DNA from: Talaromyces rugulosus
Taxonomy: Eukaryota; Ascomycota; Eurotiomycetes; Eurotiales; Trichocomaceae
DNA length: 64,000 nt
Direction: 5' to 3'
Assembly: GCF_013368755.1 (NCBI RefSeq)
Contig: NC_049562.1
Coordinates: 6,841,518 to 6,905,517 of the forward strand
Part shown: piece after piece, positions 1-12,500 of the stretch
Position numbering within the stretch: position 1 is the stretch's first letter
How the letters are laid out: each line of letters starts with the position of its first letter
Made by a program: the position numbers and the translations under genes
Notes under the pieces: generated by a model
What the model saw: the letters and a program-made list of their open reading frames with translations, nothing else
The model's database searches: none
Told to the model about the DNA's origin: nothing

Positions 1-3000
1 TTTAAAGGTCTAACTATACCTTCTGTCCTATTTTATACTCTAGAGGAGTCTCTTGGTAATGATTCGTACTATCTTCTATTTACTGCTGTATTGTGACAAG
101 CTTAGTCTGCGCTATATAAAAGGCCTGTCGTAGCTTAGTAACTATATTGTTTATATGTTTGATAGTGGGTCTTTGCTATTTAGATATAGGGGTAGCTTTA
201 TCTAACTAGAGTGGTTCGACGTTATATCTATAGGTTAGAAAGAAAAGGCTGATACTAGTTATAGTAGCGTCGTGCCTGTTTATTACGAGTTATATAGTTA
301 TGGTTAGTGAGCTCTAGTTGGTTTAGAGGTAGGTATAGAAGTTCCACAGGTATTCTTTTATCATAGAGTTAGCACGCTTCGTCTGTCTATTAGTTTGGGG
401 GTAATGTGTGGTTGATAATTGTCTTGTGATCTTTAGATGTTTGTACATGCCTTTCTAAAGGTTATTAATAAATTATGTGTTCTAATCTGATATAATGCTG
501 TTAGGTAGCCTATGTTCACGTATGAATTGGTCAACAAATGTTGATATCACTGTCTTGGTATCTATGTGTTTGCATGGTACCAATATAATCCCTTTTTCTA
601 GTTGGTTAATGATCACTATGAGATTTATATTCCCATTGGATATTGGGAGTTTCTTTATAAAATCTATACTAATATCTTGCTATATTCGCGAGGGGATAGA
701 GAGCGGTTTTAATAATCCTTGTCGGTGTTATCTCTATATAGTATTCATACCATATTTGTTATAGTTATCTACGAACCTTCAGACATCATCAGATAGGTTC
801 AGCCAATATAGTTGTCAGACCATGATGGCATAGGTCATGTTTCGGCCTAGGTGTCTGGTGAGATAGGAGTCATACATCTCTTATATAATACGAATGCATA
901 GTGGTTCGCTATCTGATACCTATTATCAGTTTTGAAATAGTAATTAGTCTACTGTATCAATTATATATTCGGATACTATGGTACAAAGTTGTAAGTTTTA
1001 AGGAAACTGCAGAAGCTTCTGGCATATAGCCTCTTTAATTTGTTTATAATTCTTATCCTTAGCTTCAGCTAGTCGCCATTGTTCTTTAATTAATATTGAG
1101 TACTCTATGTAGGTAGCGTAGATGTGGGGTTCAGATATGGTGTTTGATAAGCAATCCTGGGGAAGTTATTCTGGATAGTCTCTCTATACCTTGTTAGGGT
1201 TGATAAGACGCTTATTTTGGTATGCTAGATGTTTATTATCAATCCTATTAGGTATATCTTGTGAGCGTCATAATAGTGCATCAAGTCTGGCAGCTAGTCG
1301 TCCTGGCCGGTACTAAAGCTTATAATTGAAGTGTGAGAGTATATCAGCCCATCTCATTTATCTTTTATTCAACTGTTAGAGCTGCATGAAGTATTTAAGA
1401 TTCTAATAGTCAGTTAGAATAGTAAACTTCTTAGTACTAATTAGTTTAGGTTCCCATTGCTTCAGACACATTATTATCGCTAATAGCTCCTTATCGTGGA
1501 TCTCGTAATTGTATTCCGCAGATGTGCACTTTTAGAAGAAGTAGGCGCAGGTTTACAGAAGTCCTTTGTTATTGTATTATAATAATATCCCCCCTATAAC
1601 ATATTCTGAAGAGTTGGCTTCCACGATTATATCCTAATTAAAGTTGAATTATATTAGTATTGGGTCGCTTATAAATATTTGTTTTAGTTGTTTGAAGGCT
1701 TTATTAGCGGCCTTAGTCTAAATAAAAATAGTTCTTTTTTTAATTAGTTCTGTCAGTGAGTGGATTATATCAGAATACCCTTGAATAAACTGTTGGTAGA
1801 AATTTACAAACCCTAGAAACGATCACACATCTTTCATATATATTAAGGCTTTTCATTCTAAAATAGCAGAGACTTTCACAGGGTCTATTTAAATCCCTTT
1901 TCTAGCTTCTAATATAAATCCAAGATATTTTATTGTTTGTACCTCGAACTTGTATTTATTAATATCTAACTATAGTCCTGTAGTGTGTAAATGTTCTAGT
2001 ATCTTTATTATCTATTTCTAATAGTATACATAGCTGCCTTCTATAAAGATAAATACATCGTCTAGATAAATAGATACAAAGTCGTCTAGGAACTCACAAA
2101 GAGTCTAATTAATATATCATTAAAACATGCTCGGCATATTAGTAAGGCCGAAAAGTATTACTAGCTATTTATAAAGTCCAAACCTAGTTCAAAAAACTAT
2201 TTTCCACTCGTCTCCTTTAGCAATACGTATCTTATAGAAAGCCACTATAATATCAAGCTTTATAAACTATTAAGCTTTAGATATTCGTTGTAGGGTCTTA
2301 TATATTAATAGTAGTAGATATCAGTCCCTTTTTATTATAACATTGAGCGCCTAATAATCTATACAGAAGCGCAGTCCTCCTCTAGATTTCCTTACAAATA
2401 GTACCGGCGCTGCAGCGGGCGAGTTGCTTACACATATAAAGTCTTTCAACAGTAAATTATAAAGAGTTTTCTATAGAACCAGCAGTTCTTCCCGTAACAT
2501 GTTATAGAGAAGACCTTATAATATCTCTAGCTTGTGCCTCTTCGCGTCGGTGTCAATTAGTTTAATCTGATAGTCAATATTCAGATATAACAGTGATAGC
2601 TTATCAGCTTTCTTTAGGTCGAATAATTCTAGGAACTCGTGGTAATGCTTAGATAGTTTATTCCCTGGGTCTGTCTGTGATTTCAGGGCTAAAGCCTTCT
2701 TAATATCCTATATAGAGACTGCAAATATATCGATCTCCTTTTTCTTGCTTTATATTCTTTTCAAAGCGTTCACTACAGCTATATTAATCTATTAGGAAGA
2801 ATACTTAGATCATAATAGATTCTTTTTATTGACAGATATTCTGTTTCTAAATTCTAGTCGGCCTCCAGCGGCGTTAATTTTCACATGTTGGTGTTCCATC
2901 TATAGGAGACCTAATATCATATCGTATTCGCACTTCAGAACCACATAGAAGTAGGCTTTCTCTTGTATATTTCCCCTGATATCTAGTGTCACACATGCAA

Positions 3001-4827
3001 TTTCCTTGATGTATTGAGGTGCTGAACCATTATATCCCTTAATAGGTTTAGATTTGATAGTGCTATAATTCAGCTTTTTCTTTCAAATGAAGGTCTCTTT
3101 AATGATCCTGTAGATAAGACACCCACTATCAATTAAAGCATTGGCATTGGTTCTACGGTCTAACCATGTGTCTATATTAAATAGAGATCTATCAAACCTT
3201 CCAACCATCTTTTTAAAATTGTTAAAGTCATAAGCTGTTTTGTATTTCAGCTCCTGCGGATAACTTTATGCAGAAGCTACTCTTTTGATTCTGATATGCT
3301 ATCTAAACCTATATCAGATTTGGTCTCATTCTTCTTTACTTTGGTATTGGATATCCTCATAGGCTTGTCGTGTTTCTTCTTGCCACAGTTCCTTGGAGAT
3401 GGCGCCCAATGGAGTAGCGCAGATTCAGGACAGTATTAGACAATGTGGCCTGGTTTTCTGTATTAGAAACAGTTGTCCATCCTAACAATATTGATTGGCA
3501 GGCCTGTAGGTGTCTAGTCCATGACTTAGGGCTGTCCTCTGTTGGGAAAGGTTCCTTTTGTAAATGGATAGGGAGTGTTCTACTTGTATCAAGACTAGAG
3601 GTTATTAATCCTTTTTAACTCTTCAAAATCATTCGCTATTTAATGTAAACGTTTGCAGAAAGCTTTATATTACTTCAGCATATCGCTTCCAATAGTTGCA
3701 TACCTTATTTCTTGGTTAATCACAGTTTTCAGCTGTGAGATTTTTACGTCATCAGTCTATGATTAATCTCCTACAAGAAGTAATATCTATTTAAATTCAC
3801 TAATAAAGTCCTAGAAAAAGATGCGTCCCTATTATATATAGTTAAGTTCAAGGTTCGCTTTCTTTACAAGTTGATGATCTTCAAACAGCACATTAAAGTA
3901 TGCAAAGAAAGCTTCTAATGTAGTAAAAGTGACTGTATTTATATTCCTATAAAGCCATATCCAGGGGTAGACCTTCGTCTGGACCTTTCCTGCCAACCGT
4001 CTATAGGCGTACCACAATTACTTGTATAGTCCTCTAATCGCTGGTACATCAACCATCAATTTTGCATATAGGATTGCCACGAACTGTATATATTTTAAAT
4101 GATCACAGTCGTCATATTTATCGGGATAGTCAAGGGAGTGACGCGGTTTGTTCGCACTGTACATAGGGGTTACCGATGGTATGGCATCAGTAGAGACCTC
4201 GGGCATAGGTAGTTCGGTTGTATTGCTAACCTGTCCTTTGACATGCAATAGGCAAGCGGATATATTCATCAGAAGAAGTTCTATTCGCTGCATTTATTCC
4301 AATAACAGCTGGTTCAGTTCTAAAGGTGTACCCATTCGGTTCAGGCCATCTCTCAGTGGGCTATTCATTATAATAAGGAATTTTCTTAATGCTCAACTCG
4401 GTTGTCAAGAAGTGGCGATATAGTAATTCAATCCTCCAAATAAGAAGAGTCGGTACGGTTCTCAGAGGCTCAACTCGAACAAACAAGGAGCAATCATATA
4501 GCCTCAACCCTTCGGGTAAAGGGAGCAGCGCGTTCTCGACCCTTTAAATAGGGGAGGTGAACGACGTTCGAATCTAATGTTACGGGCTAGGTCCCGTCTT
4601 ACTGGCCTAATGTAGGTCCAGGAATTGAGTAGATTCGAACGTGAGAAAGAGAAGGAAAAGGTTTGCAGGGGTTCGCATTGTCGATACAGGTGAGTGTGGG
4701 TCTTGAGGGCGCCCTAGCGAATCTGGTGTAGCGTCAGGGAGTTCTTCTATAGCGGATCAGGTGCGGACCAGGTGCGGTTATTCTACGAGAGCGAAGCCTG
4801 AGTATCCCAGGGGCTAGGACCCTAACA
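1..4827 (-). mobile_element. RIP-degraded Ty3/gypsy element, family A (truncated by window edge)
   Basis: This is an old copy of the element found intact at 30017-35515, on the opposite strand. Position 1 corresponds to about 34850 in the intact copy (pol, upstream of the chromodomain), so the 3' LTR and end of pol lie outside the window. Reading leftward from the LTR at 4578-4827 one meets the leader, gag remnants (short open pieces at 4018-4293 and 3832-4017 match intact gag residues about 25-170), protease, RT, RNase H and integrase, all crossed by stops. Differences from the intact copy are mostly C-to-T and G-to-A, often turning Trp (TGG) and Gln (CAG) codons into TAG. This is what RIP does to repeats in ascomycetes; that RIP caused it is inference. 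The element cannot encode anything functional. The family match is certain from side-by-side reading. Confidence 0.93.
4578..4827 (-). repeat. 5' LTR of the degraded family A copy
   Basis: The sequence is bounded by TGTTA and TAACA and is the reverse complement of the 257-bp LTR at 30017-30273, with scattered differences and a slightly shorter length (250 bp). The 13-base self-priming site (ACGTTCGAATCTA on the plus strand, 4564-4576) is retained next to it. The bases after it, TTATT at 4828-4832, would be the target duplication; its partner is outside the window. Confidence 0.9.
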
Positions 4828-5100
4828 TTATTTTAGTGTTTTATTAAACACAGAGTAGTTATAACTAATGATTTATATAAGCTATATGAAGAAATCTAGA
4901 GTACAAAAATGAATAAATATAGAATAAGTAAAATAATAAATAATATAATATAAAAGGAGATACTAGAAATTGTATCATAATTACTAGAGTTATAGGAATA
5001 GAGAAGAAAAAGTAAAAAAAAAATAAAAGTAAAAAATTTAAGAGTAAGATTCAGTATTATATGTTGAACTAGGAATTTCTAATAAATATATCCTATTCTA
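4828..5100. other. AT-rich spacer, nothing recognised
   Basis: AT-rich DNA between the family A LTR and the methyltransferase relic. It contains A-rich runs (around 5005-5035) and no open frame or repeat that I recognise. Confidence 0.5.
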
Positions 5101-6494
5101 TTAAATCAACTTATACTCAATTAAACTTTCTACGTCAGTGGACTGCATCTAGATGTAAATAATTCAGAACCCAGCTTCAATAAGAAGCTGCCGCCATTTG
5201 TATTCTCTTCACTCTCTTAAGAAAACCAAGGCCATAAGTATAAGATCAAGACTAGTAATCTATTAGTTGGCTCTTTATTCCAGGATAATATTCTTATTAA
5301 TAAGTAATTTGCTATAATCTCGTTTTATAGACCCTATAATACAGGACAAAATGCAGAGACACTCATTATCTAGCTAATTATAAAAGATAGAGTGTAGATA
5401 ATATATTCTAGTGCCTAAGATAGGCTATTTAATAAAGAAATTATAGGCTATAGCTTTAATCTCCCCTAGCTCTCCTTAAATCTAAGCAATAACGTTTTGT
5501 TTATTCTATAAAATTAATCAGCTGGGTATAGAGAGGTATTTTTAAGAAAATTCTATAAAATTATAATCTAATCCACTACCAACATCTACCAGAAATATCG
5601 ACTCTGTATCCATATAAACGCCAGTCATTAACACTGAGTAGATAGAAAAGAAACCATTATCTATCCAACTAGGACATCTTTAATAATATACGCTTATATA
5701 ACTGTTAAATTATTAAGAGATTCTTAGATATTACAATAACCATATAAACCAATATTTAGAAGTTTTATAGACAGACTAAAATAGACTATTAATAAGATTA
5801 TTAAGATTTATATAGCCTACCTTTTAAAAGTAGTTAGGAAGATAATAGATTATCTTTATGGCACCCTTAGCCCTAGGAAATATCAGAATCTATATTATAG
5901 TTAAGGTTGAGTATATACATACAGAGGAATCTGTTCACATATTTGTCTATTAACAATATTCTAGATAGTTTGTTTAGTAAATATTTATTAGGACCATATT
6001 CCTGAATAATTCTTATAGTAGCAAGATGTTTCATAATTCAATCTTGCCCTATTAGAATAGAAAAAGAATAGAGGATATTAAAGGCATATACTGAGCAGTG
6101 CAGGATCTACATTAGTAAACTCCAACAAGTTCTTTGTGGTCATTGAGAGATCTGGGCAGCGATTTATATAATAGAATAAGCCTATATCAATAGCCATGAT
6201 AATTACACTATAAAGAGTTAGCTTTAAGATATTAATCAAACGGTTTTAGGTAGACAAGGATGTATATCTTATCTCTGCCCAATATAGTCTTAGAACTGTT
6301 TTTTATAGAGTTTTAAGTGCTCTGATAAGAGTCTAGATAATTTAGAGTATCTGTAGCTGATTCTCTTCTTTTAATTCTATATTATTATTAAGGGCCAGTA
6401 TTTCTTTAAGAAGACCTAATATACTGCCTATATCATAAGTGGTGGTGGCTATGTTATCTATATCAAAGAGGTGTTGCTTAACGGAGTATGCCAT
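5101..6494 (-). pseudogene. O-methyltransferase pseudogene (SAM-dependent, COMT-like)
   Basis: Reading the minus strand from an ATG at 6494 to a TAA at 5101 and ignoring stops gives a recognisable fungal O-methyltransferase of about 400 residues. The N-terminal part starts MAYSVKQHLFDIDNIA. The C-terminal half holds the family's SAM-binding region (VDI.G..... followed by a Tyr-Pro-Ser-Ile-Pro-like stretch), then AYNFFIK and the hallmark YYLHS with a downstream DNEC..IL near 5400. The last stretch, LIEAGF..., matches the usual family C-terminus. More than ten TAG/TAA codons interrupt it, most at positions where the family has Trp, Gln or Arg, fitting RIP. Such enzymes methylate hydroxyl groups of polyketides and other secondary metabolites. 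Start and stop are inferred; small introns may be hidden. Confidence 0.72.
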
Positions 6495-6755
6495 ATTTAG
6501 GAATAGAAATGAGAAGATCAAACAGTGATTATATACCCTCGTATACAGAGCAGGGAAGTAGGGTTCTTATTATAGGCACTCAGACTGAGGTTCCAATTGA
6601 GCATCCATGCGAGCTTGTGTGTTAATTTTGTTCTATTAGTGTTTCTATCCGGTTGTTATAACTAACAGAGAAGCAAATCCCAGTTGGTAGGGAGAAATGG
6701 GTAGGTTAATCTCAGGTTTACTATATATAGCGCCGGGGGACTTGATAGATGCAAG

Positions 6756-8050
6756 ATGGTTTTTTACTCTTCTGTATCTCTATATTATGATAATTTACGA
6801 GTCATGGAGCTGTAAAATAAAGGGCCTACTATTCTTAGTGTGATGTGGGCAACCATATCTACTGTTTTAGTGTTTATAGTTGCAAGGATCTATACACAAG
6901 GAAAGATTTTAAAAAAATTAGGACTGGATGACTACTTAATTAGCCTGTCAATAGCTGGTCTCCTCTAGGCCCTGTTATATAGAGGCTACGGAGCTAATTT
7001 TTCTAGATATTGGGACTGGTATTTGTTGGCCTGACCACCTCTGTGGTGCGCTATAGTAGTGGCTAATACTCTGAGACTCTGATATATGATTAATTTAAGA
7101 CAGCTGCCATACTTAATACAGTAGGGTTTACACTGGGGATCCTGTTATTCATTGTCTTTAAACTAGGTATGGTAGCTCTTTTAATCCACTTTTTCAATTT
7201 ATCAAGACCTAGGAAAATCTTTCTATAGTTATTTGTAGAAGGGAGTTACATCATCATTTTAGGGTGTATTATTATTATTTATGCGTAATATTCTCTAATT
7301 AAAGCGCTATAAACCTTAAACTTGAACAGCGCATGATATTAGAGTCTATGGATTCTTATCAACTACTCTCTTTTTGCAGGAGGTAAATAGACTTCTACAG
7401 AGCTAGTATCTATTCTGATAGTAACTAGCATTGTTAGCTTTCTTAGACTTATTCCTGGTGGTATACTCTAGTGTCATAATATAGAAACTGCAAATAATAT
7501 AGAAGAAAAAAATTAGCTTAATTATAGCTTTTTCTCTTAAAGCTTGGTAAGTCTGGCATAATCCCATGTTTCGACTGCTAATTAGATGTCTAGTGCCACT
7601 GTGGTGGCTGTATACAAATGCACCTGTATTCCTAGACTAGCAGATAAGTCGGACTCCACATATAAACAAGCCACTAAATACCCCTAAGGATACTAAAACC
7701 ATATAGATAGTACCGTAGATCTTGTCATATAGACAAAGTATATAGTATTTAACTAGTGACAAAATATTGAGTTAAAGGAATATAGTGTCGAGTCTAATAC
7801 TATTATCATTACTAGATGCATTCCTACAATCATTCTTCTAGTGGATAAGGCATTCCAGAAAAGGAAATCATATTTGATTCGTAATATCTATAGATTGGGC
7901 TACTTTGAGCTCCAGTTATTATCATTACACTGTTGTCCGCAATAGGAGATTACTGTTGGCGCGAGTACCGGCTAGTGGCCCTCTATAGATTATGACTAGA
8001 TATCAAACAGTATTATAAGAATACAAGAGATTACTATCCATATAGAATAG
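6756..8050 (+). pseudogene. SAT4/fungal rhodopsin-domain membrane protein pseudogene
   Basis: From the ATG at 6756, reading through stops and one or two frame changes (introns or indels), the frame gives a seven-helix protein of the fungal rhodopsin-domain (SAT4) type. Recognisable parts in order: MWATIS then a hydrophobic helix and RIYT.GKILKKLGLDDYLI (6850-6950), a helix with FKLGMVALLIHFFNLSR (about 7160-7205), EGSYIIILGCIIII (about 7240-7285), and a late segment with YKCT, LADKSD and DLVI (7600-7730), ending near SIIRIQEITIHIE and a TAG at 8048-8050. Trp and Gln positions are replaced by TAG/TAA as in the methyltransferase relic. Members are multi-pass plasma-membrane proteins of mostly unknown function, common near secondary-metabolite clusters. 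Not functional here. Confidence 0.7.
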
Positions 8051-8339
8051 TGATTGATAGATAGGTATTGCTTTCCACTGTGCATGAATGTCTTTGTGTC
8101 TTAAAGTCTCAACCTGATATAATGTTCCTTCTACATTAGGCAGAGCTGCAAACCTTATTATTTCATTGTGACAATAGTTACGTGCTTTAGGAATTAAAAT
8201 TATTCCGTACCAAGGGGGTGTTTTGTACTATAATGATCGTAATCCTGAGGAATATAACAAGAAATTTCTAGATAGAAACTTAGGCTTTAAAACATAATAT
8301 ATCTTAGGGGTAGAGGATATTTTTCAAGGGATTCTATTT

Positions 8340-8500
8340 CTCTACCAAGTCATTAACCTATTGATCCCAATCGATGACGCTCTCGAATTCCACATCAAAG
8401 CAGTTTCGTAAAGTTGAATCAGCGATATCCTGATCCATATAGAAATGAGACCGATCTAAGTAGTCAACGTGGCGGCATGGGCCATTTTGACAACTAAGGT
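8340..8500 (-). pseudogene. Unidentified coding relic
   Basis: On the minus strand a stretch of about 39 codons (8483 down to 8365) reads as plausible protein: it starts CRHVDYLDRSHFYMDQ and ends FDVEFESVIDWDQ, then hits a stop at a likely Gln codon. Codons farther upstream on this strand (to about 8640) also look protein-like but are interrupted. The acidic aromatic-rich end would suit the C-terminus of a fungal regulator, but I do not recognise the family. Listed only because the amino-acid composition contrasts with the surrounding noise. Confidence 0.3.
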
Positions 8501-9981
8501 GTGATTATAAATAGCCTAGGCCAGAGATATCCTATATCACAACCGGATTTATTATATAGGATATGTCTGTTTTGGGTATCAGCAAATAGCCCAATCATTA
8601 TTAACACCATCCATGCCTTGAAGAACTGTTTGGAAATAGGTCCTATGCCCTATCTAACAAATATTGATTTGATTTTGTTGTTTATTACACATCAAGAAAT
8701 TTAATAGAAGAAGAAGCTTTACTTAATCTAATGTTTCCTGTAGTTCAGTAGGGCCTAGACTAGATAAAATGGAGATATTTCCGGTGAGAGCTCTTGCAAG
8801 TTATCTCCTAGTTAACAGCCAAGTAAGGGGGTATATGTGGAAATATTTATTACCTTATATCACTCCATATTACCACTCATTGTGGATAGCTACATAAGAT
8901 GCTATGAAATTTTAGTTGGATCTAGTACTGGTTTTCAACAGCTGTACCTCATAGGTGTCATTTTTAGAGTGGTTGTTACTCTTATATATTAATAAGATTT
9001 TAAGCTTACAGCCATACAGGCAGTCAATAATCGAGAAGGATATCAATGTCAAGATATTTCATTGAACTGTCTTAGAGCTAAATGTGGAAACGAAAACTAT
9101 TATGAAATGAGAAGTGTCACGAAATAGAACTTAAAACAAAATGAACACCGAGTTATGATTTACCGAACTAGACAGTAGCAAGATGTTTTGACGAGGAAAA
9201 ACTAAAAACGTGTCCATCCGATCAAGCTTCAAGTAATAACGTGGGGTTTTACAGTAGGTTGCATAATTAGCTTGACAATCAAATAATCATTGCTCTGGCC
9301 TGTGAATGGGAGCCAATATACGCTAGAGCAAATATAGGCTAGCCCCGGAATAATGTTAATACGGGAATAATACTATACGGTCTTATTACAAATTTTATTT
9401 TACAATACAGGTATATAATAAAATGTTCGACATATATCTCAACACGTGTTCGGATGTGCCTTGTAGACCTGGCAATCTGTCAGGTGGGAAGCATCATATG
9501 TTCTCTATTTAACATCAAGTTGAAATACTAGCTTTTAGGCAAGTCATACACAGGCCAGCTAGTGCTCTCAAGTACGGAGTACTGGCGGTGGGTGGAGAAG
9601 TGCATAACTCATGCAGCTACTAGTAATTCTTCTTGGCCTGTTAGCTGCAGCCCTCGTGCAGAGACTAACATGTAGATTTCTATTTCGTCTGTTAACTCGG
9701 CTATAATAAAACAAATAAAAATAGCAAGATAGTCCGTACAATATATGTTTAAAACCTCAGTAGTTAAATGGTATAGGGTATCATAGGGGTCGTTACAGTA
9801 GCTACCAGTCAACGAAGAAGCGCCGATTCAGCATATTTCCTTTCTTGTCTTAGTGTTGGACAGAGCGCCATGATCCTCTCTTTCCGTACAAAGAATTCCA
9901 CCCCCCATTCCCACCCCAACCTGCTACCCCAGAAGAGCGACTGCCAAAGTCAGGCTATCATAACGCAAAATATACAGAGCC
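8501..9981. other. AT-rich region without recognised gene
   Basis: Mostly AT-rich and stop-rich on both strands. One minus-strand open stretch at 9609-9812 (67 codons, end reading GLQLTGQEELLVAA) could be the tail of a decayed gene but has no family features I know. The final 140 bases before 9982 are less AT-rich and C-rich (9895-9935) and probably hold the promoter and leader of the oleate hydratase gene. Confidence 0.4.
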
Positions 9982-11687
9982 TTGATTCGAAAAATACTTC
10001 ATACATCAATGATTCGTCAGCAGCAACCTGTACTCGCTCCAGGCCATCAATCGCCTAAAAAGGTCAACGCTTGGATACTGGGAAGCAGTATTGCGTCATT
10101 GGCATCGGCAGTTCACTTGATTTGTGATGCGAAAGTGCCTGCATCTCAGATCCATATCCTAGAATCCCACGATATACCTGGAGACGGCATCATCAGTGCT
10201 GGTGATCCAGTGACTGGCTATAATTATCGAGCTGGATGCATGCCGACTTATAACGACGCTTGCATGGAAAGGCTACTCAACTTGGTACCATCCGCAACTA
10301 ACTCTAATGTAACAATATTAGAGGAGATTAAGAAGTTCAATGTTGAGATGCCCTTTCAAGACTCTCCGGGCACGCACGTCCTGATCCGAGGGGACAACAG
10401 GCTGGAGAAAATGGAGGCTTCGAAATTCGGCATAGGACTCAAAGATCGAATGGATTTATTGCTGCTCATGTTGAAATCCGAGCAAACCCTCGGTCGAAAA
10501 CGAATCGATGAGTTATTTAACAGAAGGTTTTTCAACGGCACATTCTGGATTGTTCTATCTACTCTGTGCGCCATCTGCCCCAACATTTCAGGGTTATCGC
10601 ACAATTGCTGAGGCTTAGCAGATTTAACTTTCAGCCATGGCACTCTGCTGCCGAATTTCGTCGATGTCTTCGAAGGTACTCTTATGAGTTTCGAAGCCTA
10701 AACACCAAGAAAATACTAGATTGTACCCGATACAACCAATATGAATCTATCATCGTTCCAATCGTTCGGTTTCTTCAAAATAAAGGGGTGGATTTCCGAT
10801 TCCGCATCAAAGTCACGGATATTGTAACCATTTCAGACAATGATATCGAATCAGTCGCAGCAATAAACATAGTGCAAAATAACTCCGAGGAGATAATCAA
10901 TGTCTGTACTAACGACATTGTTATTGTCTCTATCGGATCTGTTACATCCGGCTCGTCAAGTGGCTCCAACACAGTACCGGCCCTGCCACCTTCCATGGAA
11001 GCTGTGAATGAGCTCGATGAGAACTGGTCCCTGTGGCTAGACTTGGGGACGAAGAATCCAAAATTTGGTAATCCATATAAGTTCTGCACTCACGTTAGTG
11101 AGTCCAGACTGGTGACCTTTACTGTTACACTCAACGATGCTGCTGGCTTCTTTAACCGTTTCCTTGAATTGACAAATGGCAGGCCTGGTTCAGGGAGTTT
11201 AGTATCTCTCAAGCATAGCAACTGGATGATCAGCTTGTGTATACCTCACCAACCATTCTTTTCCAATCAACCTAACAACATAGACGTGTTGTGGGGCTAT
11301 GGCCTCTACCCAAGCCAAGAAGGCAACTTCGTGAAAATGCCAATGACTCTTTGCAATGGTAAAGAAATAATGGCCGAATTGCTATGGCATCTTGACTTCC
11401 CCATGGAACCAATCTTGAGCAACTCCATCACAATTCCATGTGTGATGCCACGCATGGCGGCGGCACTGCTACCTCGGAATAGTACAGATCGCCCTGATGT
11501 GACACCAGAAAATGTAACAAATCTGGCCATAGTTGGCCAATTTGTGGAGATAGCAGATGAGACTACTGTCAGCCTGGATTACAGTGTGCGAGGGGCTCAA
11601 TTAGCATTAAGCCGATTGATGGGTATTGAGGGACCGCCAATGAGACGAAGAGCTTTCCATACTCCTTTCTCATATTTCTGGAGATAG
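9982..11687 (+). CDS. Oleate hydratase (MCRA family), two exons
   Basis: FAD-dependent hydratase that adds water to the cis-9 double bond of oleate to give 10-hydroxystearate. Exons 9982-10565 and 10622-11687 join to about 549 residues, close to the family's usual size. Evidence: N-terminal Rossmann segment (AWILGSSIASLASAVHL, residues 30-46), HILE at 58-61, the conserved TFW...FQPWHSA.EFRR block created by the splice, YNQYESII, a late ENVTNLAIVGQF segment, and a C-terminal SVRGAQLAL that closes the FAD domain. ATG 9982 is the first in frame; ATG 10009 is an alternative. Three sites differ from the family pattern as I remember it: Ser36 for Gly in the GxGxxS loop, Asp68 for Gly, and Cys86 for Arg. 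Each is explainable by one G-to-A or C-to-T change, so the enzyme may be damaged although its frame is open. Probably bacterial in deep ancestry and widespread in fungi. Confidence 0.85.
10566..10621 (+). other. Intron of the oleate hydratase gene
   Basis: A 56-bp intron with donor GTGCGC and acceptor GCAG. Splicing restores the frame and gives exactly eight residues between the Phe-Trp and the FQPWHS motif, as I remember from the family; the other AG sites (10612, 10634) give the wrong spacing or frame. A branch-like GCTGAG lies about 15 bases before the acceptor. Confidence 0.75.
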
Positions 11688-12079
11688 CGGCTCAGACAAA
11701 AGTGTTTACAAGATGCACTCCTACATTGAGAGTATAATCATCAAATTGTCAGACGAAGAATACTTGTATGTCTATGTCTTTATGGATACTGTAATCCACC
11801 TTTCGATATAGTACGTAGAACTAAACTGCCAAATTGGCCCATACTTCTGGAATCGTCTATCGTAATTCGCATTCCATGTTTGAACAGCTTAAAATATCTC
11901 ATTGGGCATTTAAATGATCAATGAGCAACATATTTTCGGAGTCGCATAAGACTCAGGAATCTGCCTGGTTTCAAAATACCTGGGAATACATAGTAAATGC
12001 TGAAAATTCGTCCAAATCAAAACACAGATCGAAGTTTCAAATCAATCTTGTTATGCTGAATATTGAAAATATTTCCAAT

Positions 12080-12500
12080 TTACGTAGTAGACTCATAAAT
12101 GCGTTTGGTTTTCTCATTCGACTCGGTATGTTGGTGGAGAGGGGTATCTACCATTTCCGCATCACCCCTCGTTTGGTCATGAGGTTTCTCATTGGCATCG
12201 TCATTGACATTACTAGACTTGGGAACTGGAGCATGAGGACGTGAAATACTCTCACGCCGTGGATAATCCACCCCAGTTTTTATTGCGCCATTATCGGTCT
12301 CCCTACCAGCTGCAGAAAGTGCGAAATCACCAGAATCAAAGTACTTTCGCTCCTTCATTTGACCGCCACGCACCCGTCCATAGATTTGGAAGATGCGCCT
12401 CTCGGATTCAGAAAGTAGCTAGAAATTGTCAGCATAGTTCACTTCAACTTGAATTTGGCTTTACTTCAGGATCAAATTTTTTATTCGCCTCTGGCTCCAT
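12080..12500 (-). CDS. Endosulfine/Igo1-like protein, two exons
   Basis: Exon 1 is 12500-12465 (MEPEANKKFDPE) and exon 2 is 12418-12080; together 124 residues. The intron (12464-12419, 46 bp) has donor GTAAAG, a good branch site GCTGAC and acceptor CTAG. Exon 2 opens with LSESERRIFQIYG, the ordinary endosulfine N-terminal helix, and has KERKYFDSGDFALS, containing the FDSGD motif. In yeast Igo1/2 and animal ENSA/ARPP19 the serine of this motif is phosphorylated by Rim15/Greatwall kinase and the protein then inhibits PP2A-B55, linking nutrient state to quiescence and mitosis. Unlike most family members it has Phe rather than Tyr after FDSGD, and the stretch between the YG motif and KERKYF is several residues shorter. 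The short first exon, shortened loop and subtelomeric place suggest a diverged paralogue. It ends about 390 bp from, and converges with, the oleate hydratase gene. Confidence 0.75.

Noticed and set aside
4148..4423. Plus-strand ORF with MFALYIGVTDG, also seen reversed at 30429-30704
   Set aside because: It is the antisense shadow of gag in both family A copies.
9870..10058. ORF overlapping the oleate hydratase 5' end
   Set aside because: Different frame, Ser/Thr/Pro-rich without motifs, ends inside exon 1.
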